Source: Nemertoderma westbladi
Taxonomy: Eukaryota; Xenacoelomorpha; Nemertodermatida; Nemertodermatidae
DNA: 40,260 bases
Reading direction: 5' to 3'
Assembly (NCBI GenBank): GCA_032718475.1
Contig: JAUCBJ010000747.1
Span: forward strand, 1 to 40,260
Below, one piece after another: positions 1 through 10,504 of the stretch (position 1 is the first letter of the stretch; each line of letters starts with the position of its first letter). Below the pieces are notes generated by a model. That model saw only the letters and a list, made by a program, of their open reading frames with translations, made no database searches and was not told where the DNA came from. The translations under genes were made by a program, and so were the position numbers.

Positions 1-697
1 CCTTTATGATTGAATTCTTTACTGACAGTAACCGCACTTATGTTTGATATCTTTATGTATACTGTCGACATGCCGTTTTAGGTCGCCTGTTTGTAGCGAA
101 ATGTCTTTCCTACAATCAACCGCACTTGTGCTTGATATCTTTATGTATAGTAGTCGACGTGGGTGATTTAGTACGTCGTTTGTATAGCTGAATTCTTTAT
201 GACAGTAACCGCACTTATGTTTGATATCTTGATGTATAGAGTCGACATGTCGGTTTAGTTCGGCTTTTGTAGCAAATGATTTTCCACAATCAAAACAGTT
301 GTACTTGATATCTTTATGAAAGTAGTTCACATGGGTGTTTAGACTTATTTGCTGGCTGAATTCTTTATGACAATAATCGCACTTATGTTTGATATGTTTA
401 TGTATAGAGTCGATATGTTTTTTTAGTACGTCCTTTCTATCAAATGATTTTCCACAATGAAAACAGTTGTACTTGATATCTCTATGTATAGAATCGATAT
501 GTTTTTTTTAGGTCGCCTTTATAACTGAATTCTTTACTACAATAACCGCACTTATGTTTGATATCTTTATGTTTAGAGTCGACATGTCGGTTTAGTACGT
601 CTTTTGTAGCAAATGACTTTCCACAATCAAAACAGTTGTACTTGATATCTTTATGTATAGAATCGATATGTTTTTTTAGGTCGTCTTTGTAACTGAA
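1..697 (-). pseudogene. Degenerate distal C2H2 finger array (copy 1, 3' part)
   Basis: This is the continuation of the zinc-finger array of the gene at 698-2059, past its stop codon. The 84-bp finger units (HKCGYC.KEFS and YNCFDCGKSFA types with KDIK linkers) are still readable on the minus strand but not in one frame. Visible lesions are an 8-T run at 502-509 where the equivalent site at 671-677 has 7 T, an extra base near 20-25 that produces a stop, and local indels around 100-200. The array runs off the left edge, so the true 3' end is not seen. Two readings are possible: a decayed tail no longer under selection, or assembly errors in a very repetitive array. The finger-like content is certain; loss of function is inferred. 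Confidence 0.8.
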
Positions 698-2059
698 TTA
701 TTTATGACAATAACCGCACTTATGTTTGATATGTTTATGTAGAGAGTCGACATGTCGGTTTAGTACGTCTTTTCTAGCAAATGACTTTCCACAATCAAAA
801 CAGTTGTACTTGATATCTTTATGTATTGAATCGATATGTTTTTTTATGTCGTCTTTGTAACTGAATTCTTTATGACAATAACCGCACTTATGTTTGATAT
901 CTTTATGTATAGAGTCGACATGTCGGTTTAGTACGTCTTTTCTAGCAAATGACTTTCCACAATCAAAACAGTTGTACTTGATATCTTTATGTATAGAATC
1001 GATATGTTTTTTTAGGTCGTCTTTGTAACTGAATTCTTTATGACAATAACCGCACTTATGTTTGATATCTTTATGTATAGAGTCGACATGTCGGTTTAGT
1101 ACGTCTTTTGTAGCAAATGACTTTCCACAATCAAAACAGTTGTACTTGATATCTTTATGTATAGAATCGATATGTTTTTTTAGGTCGTCTTTGTAACTGA
1201 ATTCTTTATGACAATAACCGCACTTATGTTTGATATCTTTATGTATAGAGTCGACATGTCGGTTTAGTACGTCTTTTCTAGCAAATGACTTTCCACAATC
1301 AAAACAGTTGTACTTGATATCTTTATGTATAGAATCGATATGTTTTTTTATGTCGTCTTTGTAACTGAATTCTTTATGACAATAACCGCACTTATGTTTG
1401 ATATCCTTATGTATAGAGTCGACATGTCGTTTTAGGAGGTGTTTGTAACTGAATTCTTTATGACAGTAACCGCACTTATGTTTGATATCTTTATGGGTAG
1501 CGTCAACATGCTTCTTTACATAATTTTTTCTTTTAAACACTTTCTCACAATAATCGCATTTATACTTATATTTGACGTCTTTATGAACGGATTCTATATG
1601 TCTCTCTAAAATTTCTTTGTTATTAAATAATTCATTGCAATGCAAACAGGAACTGGTGTCTGAAGAATATACCAACTCCCCAACCGCTTCATTAGAACTA
1701 CCTGATTCTGTTGTTGCACAACTGATTGTCGGTTCTGTAACTTCAGCTCCAATAGGCCTACCATACGAACAGTCTGGATTGTTGTTTTCCCGTTTTTCAA
1801 CAATAAAAGAATCTCCAGATGGTTCATAAGAAATATCTTCGTCATCTAGTACAGGGACAACATTTACTCTACCGAACAAATTGTTGTGATCTTCGATGGG
1901 AGATGATCCGTAAACGCAGTTCTCTTGTTTAACATCAAGATAATAGGGGGTGGAGTCTGTTGGTTCTCTCTTTATAATTATACAGTCTCTATGTTCGTTC
2001 TTTATAACTATACCGGCGCCAGACGATTTCTTTTTCAATAAATTAATATGTTGATCCAT
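698..2059 (-). CDS. C2H2 zinc-finger protein, copy 1 (prematurely terminated)
   Basis: A 453-residue single-exon frame starts at the ATG at 2059, the same start as its paralogue at 18817. Residues 1 to about 135 are an acidic, disordered N-terminus with SUMO-consensus-like IKRE and VKQE motifs. Eleven C2H2 fingers (C-x2-C-x12-H-x4-H) follow, then a twelfth cut after HKCGYCHK. From finger 4 on, two finger types alternate: FSYKDD(I/L)KKH and FA(R/T)KDVLNRH, with a KDIK(H/Y)K linker in place of the usual TGEKP type. The units are almost identical, which points to recent homogenisation. The stop at 698-700 is a single substitution: GAATTC is the norm in every neighbouring unit and here it is TAATTC. 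Probable role: nuclear, sequence-specific DNA binding. The target is unknown. It may be a pseudogene or a shortened functional allele. Confidence 0.8.
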   Translation of the reverse strand: MDQHINLLKKKSSGAGIVIKNEHRDCIIIKREPTDSTPYYLDVKQENCVYGSSPIEDHNNLFGRVNVVPVLDDEDISYEPSGDSFIVEKRENNNPDCSYGRPIGAEVTEPTISCATTESGSSNEAVGELVYSSDTSSCLHCNELFNNKEILERHIESVHKDVKYKYKCDYCEKVFKRKNYVKKHVDATHKDIKHKCGYCHKEFSYKHLLKRHVDSIHKDIKHKCGYCHKEFSYKDDIKKHIDSIHKDIKYNCFDCGKSFARKDVLNRHVDSIHKDIKHKCGYCHKEFSYKDDLKKHIDSIHKDIKYNCFDCGKSFATKDVLNRHVDSIHKDIKHKCGYCHKEFSYKDDLKKHIDSIHKDIKYNCFDCGKSFARKDVLNRHVDSIHKDIKHKCGYCHKEFSYKDDIKKHIDSIHKDIKYNCFDCGKSFARKDVLNRHVDSLHKHIKHKCGYCHK

Positions 2060-2490
2060 TATGAATAAATATTAATCAATAAATTAAATGCAGTTTACAG
2101 TATTTCAAGCTATCTCTAGCCTCATTCTTAACATAAATAGTTGATATAACATAAGGGCGTTCTAAAGTTGCCTGTCAGCCTGTACCGTAACGGAATTGGG
2201 CAGGTTATAGTGACAGTGACAAGCAAATGGAACCAAAAGATAACTATCAATACGGTACATCAATATTCACTATCCGCTTAGAGTAGTAGTTTGAATTATG
2301 GTTAAATCTGACAACGAAACGTAGTATTTGGGAGATTCGTAGGACCGAGCGATGATGCAAAACATGCAACTTTAGAACGCCAACATCTCGGCAATTTCTT
2401 GATAGCATTCAAATGGTTTCACAGAGTTCAGAAATATTATTCACCCACATTAAAATAGTAGCAACACCAGGTTTCATTAAACGGTTATAA
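2060..2490 (-). other. Duplicated 5' flank of zinc-finger copy 1
   Basis: This is homologous to the flank of copy 2. Shared blocks include the AATATTAATCAATAAAT stretch just upstream of the ATG, a GTTATAGTGACAGTGACA block (2195-2215; GTTATAGTCACAGTAACA near 19030) and an ACCGAGCGA...AAACATGCAA block (2343-2369; matched at 20192-20220). Promoter elements and a 5' UTR probably lie here, but no TATA box or initiator could be fixed. The homology shows that the duplication included upstream DNA, so copy 1 is not a processed retrocopy. Confidence 0.6.
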
Positions 2491-3032
2491 CAAAAGGTTC
2501 ATACCGGTATGTGACAGGGAAGAGGATACATTGAAACGGAGTTGCAAGGCTCCAGGGCCAAACCAGCAAACGGTAATTTAAAATATATAAAGAAAATATA
2601 TAATTAATTTTAAATATGATTGTTAACATTTTCACGTTTGAAACTTATCTCCTTGCTCCAGGTATTATTTGGTAGATATATATTTTTCTATAAATATATA
2701 ATACTAATAAGAAGACTGGTACAAGACTAACATAACTTCTAAACTAATCAGGTACCAATACGGTTCTAAATTACAGGTTTAAGGATATTTACTAAATATG
2801 TTATTAGTATTGGTGATTCATTTAAAGCCACAGTGTGCTCGGATGTACTGGGAGTGGAAACTACGTACGGTCGCGGTTGTATGAAACTACAAAAGTTCCT
2901 ATGCAGCAAACTTCGCCCGCGTCCAATCTTCGCCGGACAAAGTCTTTGGAACTTAATGGATTAACTACCTAATACTTAAGGGCACGTGAATTCCAGACTT
3001 TATAACTGCCTGTATAACTCTGTATATCAGAC
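2491..3032. other. AT-rich intergenic stretch
   Basis: No reading frame, RNA gene or clear repeat was recognised. The middle (about 2580-2720) is very AT-rich with TATA-like runs. Confidence 0.5.
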
Positions 3033-3518
3033 GAACTTTCAAAGTTAACTGTCAAAATTTTGGTCTTTCTGGAGTTAATAAAAAGACCAACACTAGAAGC
3101 AGCATGTTCTAATGAGCGAGGAGCCGTTGGGCTCCCTCTAGTGATTCTGAGAGTACTCCTAAATCATCAGCAAAGTCTAGATCAGTTAGGTACTTGGCAG
3201 GATTTCCTCGACTTCTGGAGCCAGTAGGTGGAGTTATCATCACCCCATGATCATTATGATGATCTAAGGACATGCGTAGAACATAGTCAACCACAATTAT
3301 GAACAGGAATGGTGCAAGTGTGTCTCCCTGGAGGACGCCCCATAACACTTCAAATGGTTCTGTGTCACCATCAACAGTAGACACAAATGTTGTCGAACCA
3401 TCGTATACTGATCTGATTGCTGCAATAATTTCATCAGGAATCCTATATAATGCAGTAATGAAAGTATGCTGAACATACGTGAGCGGGAGACTGAATTAAA
3501 GGCCTTGAAGAAGTCAAT
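3033..3518 (-). pseudogene. LINE reverse-transcriptase fragment A
   Basis: Closely matches 15780-16255 of the longer LINE copy. It covers part of the RT palm: GVLQGDTLAPF (motif B) and LDFADDLGVL (motif C with the FADD catalytic pair). It is truncated at both ends relative to the full copy. An 8-base insertion near 3450 breaks the frame, so the reading continues in a different phase. The right border falls at FFKAFNSVSR, where the intact copy reads FFKAFDSVSR, so the motif A region is partly lost. It is non-functional. Confidence 0.85.
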
Positions 3519-4493
3519 AAGAAATTCTATATAAGAAATTCTCGGAAAAAGTAACGTTTTTAAAATGGCTATAGAAAGCGAACGCACAGATAGATATTTT
3601 TTTTTCTAGTTTTCACAACAAACGCAGTATAGACTGATAGATTATCCTCCAATAACCAGGAATTCAAATATGCCGCTAAAATTTATTTCAAAAGATAATG
3701 AAGAAAATGTTCCGAAAAACGGCCAAAACTTCCTATATAGGAAGCAAGATTTCCTACCTATATAGGAATACAAAAAAACTTCCTAAAACCCACACAATCG
3801 TTAGATTACAAGTTTTTTGGAAGATACTATGAAGTTGGACATACATAATATGAAAGATTGTCGAAAAATATCAAAAGTATTCCCCTTGGGGTATTATTTT
3901 ACCCCACGTTACCGGGGGAGGGTTAAGAAACCTACCCTAACTGCTGGTCGCAAAGCACTACCGGCACCGTTCACCTTAACGTTCCAAACATGTGAAACAT
4001 CCTCGGTCTGTCGGTAAATGGTAAATCCGCGCAACTATCAGACTATCGGCGGCATTTTAACCTTTCTTGATTTCATGAAACGTAACATGCAACCGTCAGA
4101 CCGTACATAAAAGTCAGATACCAGATACGCTAGTTGCCAGTCAGCCAGTCTGCCCGTATGCTTACTTACCGGTACGTCGGGTTGGCCTATTGATACCAGT
4201 AACTGAGTACTGAGATATGATCATTGGAATACATGTGTTTTAAATGAATCGCTAATACTGTAATACATAATACCCTACTGTACTGTAATACCGTACCGGT
4301 ACTGCAGTACTGTAATACAGTAATAGTCTGATAGTGTTGTGGTAATAGGCTGATAGGCCTACTAACTGTACTAATGGAAGTGACACTCTTCTTCAGGCTA
4401 ACTCTGACTACAGACTAATACAGACTAACTGAACGAAAGACTAAATCATGTAAACCGTCAAACTACCTACGCCTATTTCAGTACGGGATACAT
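3519..4493. other. Intergenic stretch with short palindromes
   Basis: No convincing gene. A 66-codon frame at 3817-4017 has no recognisable features. Local structures are the perfect 16-bp palindrome CTTCCTATATAGGAAG at 3729-3744, echoed by a second CCTATATAGGAA at about 3757, and a run of GTAC-rich palindromes (TACCGGTA, CTGCAG) at 4255-4330 that resembles the interior of the hAT-like element at 37392-38258. Confidence 0.5.
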
Positions 4494-5455
4494 GACCGAA
4501 CTTAATCAGGATCGAATGTAACATAGTTATTACGTATCGAACGTAACCGCATTTATGTTACATTGGATCCTATAACTATGTTACATTCGATCTACAAATT
4601 ACTAAGCCCGAATGTAACATGGCCATTTGAAGGAGCACGTTACATAGCAGCAGAGGTGTGTTGTGGGAACCAAAACAATAAACGAAAGTTAACTCCCTTA
4701 CTGGTCCTAAATCCCTTATCATAATTACAATAATTTTTAGTAAAATTTCAATAATTTTTATAGTTGCTGCACTTACACCTTTCATCTCGTATCCACTAAG
4801 TTTGTTGGTCCTAAATCCTGAAATAGAAATGTCTTACCATAATTATGTTGTAAATGGTGTTTAAAATTTATTGAAGGTCATTTTATTTATCTATGTTTGT
4901 TTTGTACTGTTTCCCGTTAAAATACTTTTCTAGGACATGTTGAATACCATACTGTACATTTGGTTTGTTGCCTTTACCTTTTCCTTACACTTCATATGTT
5001 ATATTTTAATGCTACCTTTTAGTGCTTGTTTTTAACTGATTTAATGTCAAATAAAAAATTCCAATTCCAACACATGTTACAAGATTTTTGAGGTTAAGTT
5101 TAGCCTACTTTTATTTAAAGGAGCAGGTTACAGAAGCGTGTTGGTGGAACCAAAACAATAAACGAAAGTTAACACATTACAAGATGATGCAGGTTACTTC
5201 AGTTATTACATAATTCAGTAATTGGGTCTTGGGTCTTTGTTTTGTACTCATCAAACTGTTTCTTCCTGTATATAAACGAAGCATTTCTTCGGTTAACTCC
5301 TGAAATCAAAATACAACTGAAAATAAATGTATGTTACATTAGGGCTTAGTAATTTGTAGATCGAATGTAACATAGTTATAGGATCCAATGTAACAATTGA
5401 GGTTACGTTCGATTCGTAAAAACTATGTTACGTTCGATCCTGATTACGTTCGGTC
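4494..5455. mobile_element. Terminal-inverted-repeat element with nested hairpins
   Basis: The left end (4494-4620) and the right end (about 5330-5455) are inverted copies of each other over about 125 bp, beginning GACCGAAC(T/G)TAATCAGG. Each arm also folds on itself: GATCGAATGTAACATAGTTA at 4510-4529 pairs perfectly with 4573-4592. The interior carries a direct repeat (4632-4693 and 5120-5172) containing AACCAAAACAATAAACG. No coding capacity was seen, so this is a non-autonomous DNA element. I could not fix a target-site duplication, so the superfamily is unassigned. Confidence 0.8.
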
Positions 5456-6658
5456 TGTCACCCTTCAGTATCTAACCTCCATTTTCACGTTCATACCGTC
5501 TGACTGTATCTGCCAGCCAACTGTTGAACTGCTCAAAATGAGCTGTAGAGTATGGCATCATACAGTTATGTTCTCAATTAAAGTCCATTCTTCAATCTGT
5601 TCAATTTGCTCAATCTGGAAAATTATTTTATGGTGCTGCAAATATTCCAGCCCACTGAGTGATTGACAGACGGTCATGGTTGACTCCACAAATAAAGCTG
5701 TTGATTTGACAGAGTACTGTAGGGTAATGCAGGGATCATTATGAGGCACTTGCAAGCAAATAAAGTAAATGTAGTAAGCATGGTCTTGAGACGTTAGTGC
5801 CCACGAGACATTAGTGCCTGCGGGCGAAAAACATTGTAAATGGGCGCCTAAATGTACTATTTAAAAATAAAAACGTTTAAAATATCTATAGCGGCTAAAG
5901 CGATAACGAACGGTTTTTCTAATCGTAAACTATCTAAGGGACATGCAGCACATTAAATATTGTATATATAAGAGATTGCATTAATGATTATGATTAAATT
6001 TCTTTTATTTGTATATTTAAATTAAATAATTGAATAATAAAGTAACATAAATATATTTAATTATAAATAATTATTTATTCAAAAATTATTTATACAGAAC
6101 GATACATTCTACCAAGCATTTTTCCAGGGGTTTATTAGTTTATTGTAATATTTAATGCAGAGAATAGTGCGGTTAGCCAAGTAAAATAATCTACATTACA
6201 TTGAATAGACTACAACTGGAAAGGAGGAATTTAACTACAGTATAAGTTATGCAGGGGTAATGAAACCGCAATTCAGTAGAACACCACACACACACCAACT
6301 GCAACTGTATTGTACAGTGACTGTCAATCAATCTAAGGCTTTATGGGATCCCCTTAGTAGCCTGGCCTATAGTTGTTTGATGCAGCCGCCCTGCTCTTTG
6401 AGCTTAGTCTACCCGCCTAGCCGCCCGCGCTCTTTATTCCCCTGCCCTACACTGCCCTATACTAACCCATGGCATATCTGCACAGAGAGATACTTATGCT
6501 CTTCATTTTCAATCTGATCAATCTAGACAGAAAGTCTGGATTGAAGAAGTTGAAAGTAGGTTCAATTTCATCAATCTAACTATTATTTTTCTACGAGAGT
6601 AGATTGATTCAGATTGATGCAGATTGAAGAATGGATTTTAATTGTGAACAAGACTGTA
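5456..6658. other. Intergenic stretch with an inverted duplicate of an insertion site
   Basis: 5535-5625 read in reverse complement matches 6590-6658 plus 7626-7650, that is, the sequence on either side of the foldback element at 6659-7625 but without the element. It is therefore a paralogous empty site. 5840-6110 is extremely AT-rich. 6500-6640 contains several AGATTGA/TCAATCT repeats. No gene was recognised. Confidence 0.6.
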
Positions 6659-7625
6659 TCTGGGTCAAAATTCAATATTTTAAGTGGGGTTGCAATATTT
6701 AAAAAAATTACAAAATATTGACACAGTTCAGTTTAAATATTGACACAGTACAATATAATATTGACACAGTACAATATAATATTGACACAGTACAATATAA
6801 TATTGACACAGTACAATATAATATTGACAAAGTAGAATATTGAAGTACAGTTTAAATATTGACACAGTACAGTTTAAATATTGACACAGTACAGTTTAAA
6901 TATTGACACAGTTCAGTTTAAATATTGACACAGTACAGTTTAAATATTGACACAGTACAGTTTAAATATTGACACAGTTCAGTTTAAATATTGACACAGT
7001 ACAGTTTAAATATTGACACAGTACATTATGAAATGACAATTCAAATTTCCCTCTCCACACATACATACTATATGTGATTGGAGTTAATCCAATGTGTACC
7101 GACTGTACCTCACCAGTACACAGATGTCAGTGCCCTACACCATTCCTTATCCTTGCTGCCTTAATATAGCAGTAGGCCTATAGTACTGTAGTAAAGGCAT
7201 ACTACTGTGGAGTACAGTGATTTAGTTACAGCAATACTGCTGTACAAGTACAATTCCACTTTATATCCAATCAAATGGAATGTGTGTGGGTAGAGGGAAT
7301 TTGAATTGACATTTCATATTGTACTGCGTCAATATTATACTGTACTGTGTCAATATTTAAACTGTACTGTGTTAATATTATACTGTACTGTGTCAATATT
7401 TAAACTGTACTGCGTCAATATTATACTGTACTGTGTCAATATAATACTGTACTGTGTCAATATAATACTGTACTGTGTCAATATTATATTGTACTGTGTC
7501 AATATTATATTCTACTGTGTCAATATTATAATGTACTGTGTCAATATTTAAACTGAACTGTGTCAATATTTTGCAGTATTTTTAAATATTGCAACCCCAC
7601 TTCAAATATTGAATTTTGAGCCAGA
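6659..7625. mobile_element. Foldback element with minisatellite arms
   Basis: Left (6659-7081) and right (about 7262-7625) arms are long inverted copies. The termini TCTGGGTCAAAATTC and TCTGGCTCAAAATTC (right end read in reverse complement) lead into AGTGGGGTTGCAATATTTAAA. Most of each arm is then a tandem repeat of about 21 bp, ACACAGTACA(G/A)T(T/A)TAAATATTG-like. The innermost 40-50 bp (ATGAAATG.CAATTCAAATT) are also inverted. The flanks carry TA on both sides, and the empty-site paralogue at 5535-5590 (ACTGTATGATGCC) supports a TA target duplication of the Tc1/mariner kind. The 81-codon frame inside the right arm is a repeat by-product. No transposase is present. Confidence 0.88.
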
Positions 7626-7713
7626 TATGATGCCATAGTAGAGTTCTGTCTGGTAAGGCTGGGGGAAAATACAAACTTAGAATTCTGAAAGGTCTGAATT
7701 ACACCACCAGTGA

Positions 7714-8135
7714 ACCAACACTAGAAGCAGCATGTTCTAATGAGCTGAGGAGCCGTTGGGCTCCCTCTAATGATTCTGAGAGTACTCCTAAGTCACCAGC
7801 AAAGACTAGATCAGTTAGGTACTTGGCAGGATTTCCTCGACTTCTGGAGCCAGTAGGTGGAGTTATCATCACCCCATCATCATTATAATGATCTAAGGAC
7901 ATGCGTAGAACAGAGTCAACCACAATAATGAACAAGAATGGTGCAAGTGTGTCTCCTTGGAGGACGCCCCATAACACTTCAAATGGTTCTGTGTCACCAT
8001 CAACAGTAGACACAAATGATGTCGAACCATCGTATACTGATCTGATTGCTGCAATAATTTCATCAGGAATCCCATATAATGAAAGTATGCTGAACATATG
8101 TGAGCGAGAGACTGAATCAAAGGCCTTGAAGAAGT
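7714..8135 (-). pseudogene. LINE reverse-transcriptase fragment B
   Basis: Matches the same part of the LINE as 15835-16250. It reads FFKAFDSVSRSHMFSIL, then GVLQGDTLAPF, then the motif C region, where FADD has become FAGD (LVFAGDLGVL), so the first catalytic aspartate is gone. Both ends are truncated. The right border (8135) again falls at FFKAFDSVSR, within a few bases of the border of fragment A, and abuts the gag remnant of the BEL element. Confidence 0.85.
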
Positions 8136-8154
8136 TGAAATTAAAAATGCTATA

Positions 8155-8505
8155 GGGACTTTCCAGTCCATCGGTCAACTCGAGTATGCCAATGCACCGA
8201 CGGTCCGAATCAGGATTATTGGCCGACTCCACCATTAGTTGCACCGTGAATGGCGCAGGATAGAGTACAAGCGCAAAGAGGCTGGTGGACTATTGAAACT
8301 AACAGATGTCTACCAATTGATCTCATGGGAGGCCAAAGTAGAGACACGGTCAAACTACACCGACCATCACATAGCAGCGGAAGGGATCACCATAGTGGCA
8401 CCGAACCAGACCAAACAATTTCCGACGAACGCGAAAGCCATAACTTATGCTACACCAACGGATACCTTCAAAGTTCTGATACCTATTGGCACTAAACAGC
8501 AGTGA
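8155..8505 (+). pseudogene. BEL gag C-terminal remnant
   Basis: The frame from 8239 to the TGA at 8503-8505 reads LHREWRRIEYKRKEAG and continues to VYQLISWEAKVETRSNY, which resembles the late capsid part of BEL gag (a tryptophan-rich stretch, then a domain ending before the zinc knuckles). Weaker gag-like sequence (SIGQLEYANAPTVR) can be read in the same frame back to about 8155, interrupted by an in-frame stop at 8236-8238. The knuckle-bearing frame begins at 8502 in another phase, so a frameshift separates the two. Confidence 0.55.
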
Positions 8506-9632
8506 CAGCAGCTGTCCGCAGATTTTGTGGATGTCAGTTCTGCGAACGGAACGGTGGACGATACAACAGACATAAGTTATGCAGATGTCGCGCCTTTAAG
8601 TATCTGGGAGTGGAGGAGAGAAGGCTCAAGATCCGTCTGTTGGATTCTTGTAGTAGATGTACCATGCCTGGGCACATCTGGAAGGACTGTCTGGGCGACA
8701 ACACTTGTCCTCTGTACAGGCGCAACCAGGACGTGTTGCTCCACATGACTAGCCATACTCCAACTAAGCCTTTTCGACGAGAACATCCCGATAAAGCGGC
8801 AAAATGGGACATGCTTTACAAAGAGCGCGCGCCGCAAGAAGTCCGTACCTTCTACGTGGACTATGTAGACCAATCAGGATCATCGGATGAGGACGACTCA
8901 GAGGATGAAACCTTCTGCGTGCATGCGGGTGAGGGGGAGCAGCCATCTATAACTCTCCTTACGCAGAATCAGCTGAAAGGGTTCAGCATGATTCCCATCA
9001 AAATCACCGGAACCCGAGGGAGCAAGTGTATATACGCTATCTTGGACTCTGCGTCTTCGCACAGTTACATTGACGAACAGGTAGCCGACGTAGTAACCGA
9101 CATGAGCCAAGGTAAGATTGCTCAGTATACTGTAAGCAGCATGCATGGTAAGAGGGCGATACCTGTTACGAGGGTCAAGCTGACCCTGGATACCCTTCTT
9201 TCCAAAGCAGAGCATAGTAGAGAGGAACGTTCATTACTTCTGGTAAGAAACCTTACGTTCACTGCCACTAAGGACTTTAGTAATTTACTTGGTCGTGTGC
9301 CAGTGCAATCTCTGGAAGACCATAAGTATTTCCGACATCTTGGAATACCAGAATGTCCAGTTAACTATCGCTCGATCGCGATGTTGATTGGGACAGACCA
9401 GTTCAACTTGCATCAAGTATGGGAGACATGCCCATCTGTAGTAACAGCAGGCAATCCTTACGCTTGTAGAACTCCCATAGGTTGGTATACAAGAGCGCCT
9501 GTGCATTCACTAGAGGTAAGTGACCAGGAGGACGACGTTTTGAGTATGTGTGGTCTGTTAACTACTACGTTAGCAAATTCTCTTTCACATTCATGTGGTC
9601 CTACTGTACAGTCAGTACCACGACAGACTTAG
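8502..9632 (+). pseudogene. BEL gag zinc knuckle plus aspartic protease
   Basis: An open frame of about 376 codons with no sensible initiator (it opens at GTG inside gag). The first 60 residues have the BEL pattern CxC..C.....CRAFK.L..EER followed by a CCHC knuckle, CSRCTMPGHIWKDC (C50, C53, H58, C63). An acidic linker (SSDEDDSEDE, about 127-136) follows. From about residue 160 there is a DUF1758-like retropepsin with the active-site motif LDSAS at 181-185, where the usual DTG/DSG is replaced. The later part (LLIGTD.. type, VNYRSIAMLIGTD) also fits this domain. The frame ends before RT, which follows in another phase, so the polyprotein is broken. Confidence 0.75.
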
Positions 9633-10504
9633 GTCGCTACAGACACCGACGTAACAGGATGACAAACCCTGAGGTAACAACGGATCAGACATACTACCTG
9701 CCCCATCATTTCGTACAGCATCCGGACAAACCTGGTAAGGTGCTTGTCGTTAATGACTACGACGTTCTTTACCAGGGGATGTCCTTGAACAGCGAATTGA
9801 TGGACGGGCCAAATATGAACAATTACCTCATGGGAATCCTGATGCATTTCAGACAACCCTATGTGGCCTTCACCTGTGATGTAGAGGCCATGTTTCACCA
9901 GGTTAAGGCTTTGGAGCGGGACAGGGACAGTTTGAGGTTCCTTTGGTACCCGGAGGGAAATTTGAACCTTCCGCCAGAAACCTACCAAATGCAGGTAAGA
10001 GTTTTCGGGGCCTGGGACAGCCCCAACTGCACCATGTACGCCCTAAAGCAGACAGCTTTAGACCAACACGACAAGTTAGACCCAGACGTGGTTCAGACAG
10101 TGGAGCAGGATTTCTACGTGGATTACGGCCTCAAGAGCTGCAACACTCTGGAGTGTGCTACAACCGTGGCACACCAACTCCAGCACTGTCTCGCCGAGGG
10201 CAGATTTCACCTTACCAAATTCGCCTCCAATGACCCCGACCTAGTAAATTCATTTGACCCTACTGATTGTAGCGGAGGTGACTTAGACTTGGACTTAGAA
10301 CCTTTGCCCACAACCAAAGTCCTAGGACTCAGTTGGGACCCGAACACCGACAACTTTAGGGTGCACGTAAGAACCAATGACCAGACGAGACCGCTCACAA
10401 AGAGGACCTGCTTATCGACGATGAGACGTTTGTACAACAATTGGATGAATGGCCGCCACTATTCGACGCGACATCGAACACCATACTGGAAGGTGCAAAG
10501 ATAA
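9548..10504 (+). pseudogene. BEL/Pao reverse transcriptase (catalytically dead)
   Basis: The frame reads TYYLPHHFV (residues 48-56), a BEL/Pao hallmark, then GPNMNNYLMGIL and TCDVEAMFHQV with the motif A aspartate at 111, and FGAWDSPNCTMYAL (motif B). Motif C is YVDY at 190-193 (genomic 10115-10126) instead of YVDD, so one catalytic aspartate is lost. The connection begins normally (LGLSWDPNTDNFRV, then LTKRTCLSTMRRLY) and stops exactly where DPLG...SP is expected. About 100 residues that normally lie between protease and RT also appear to be missing. Confidence 0.82.

Noticed and set aside
7306-7551. 81-codon frame rich in YCVNII repeats
   Set aside because: Translation of the 21-bp minisatellite in the right arm of the foldback element.
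8534-10233. Opposite-strand and alternative frames over the BEL element
   Set aside because: Shadows of the gag, protease and RT frames; no independent motifs.
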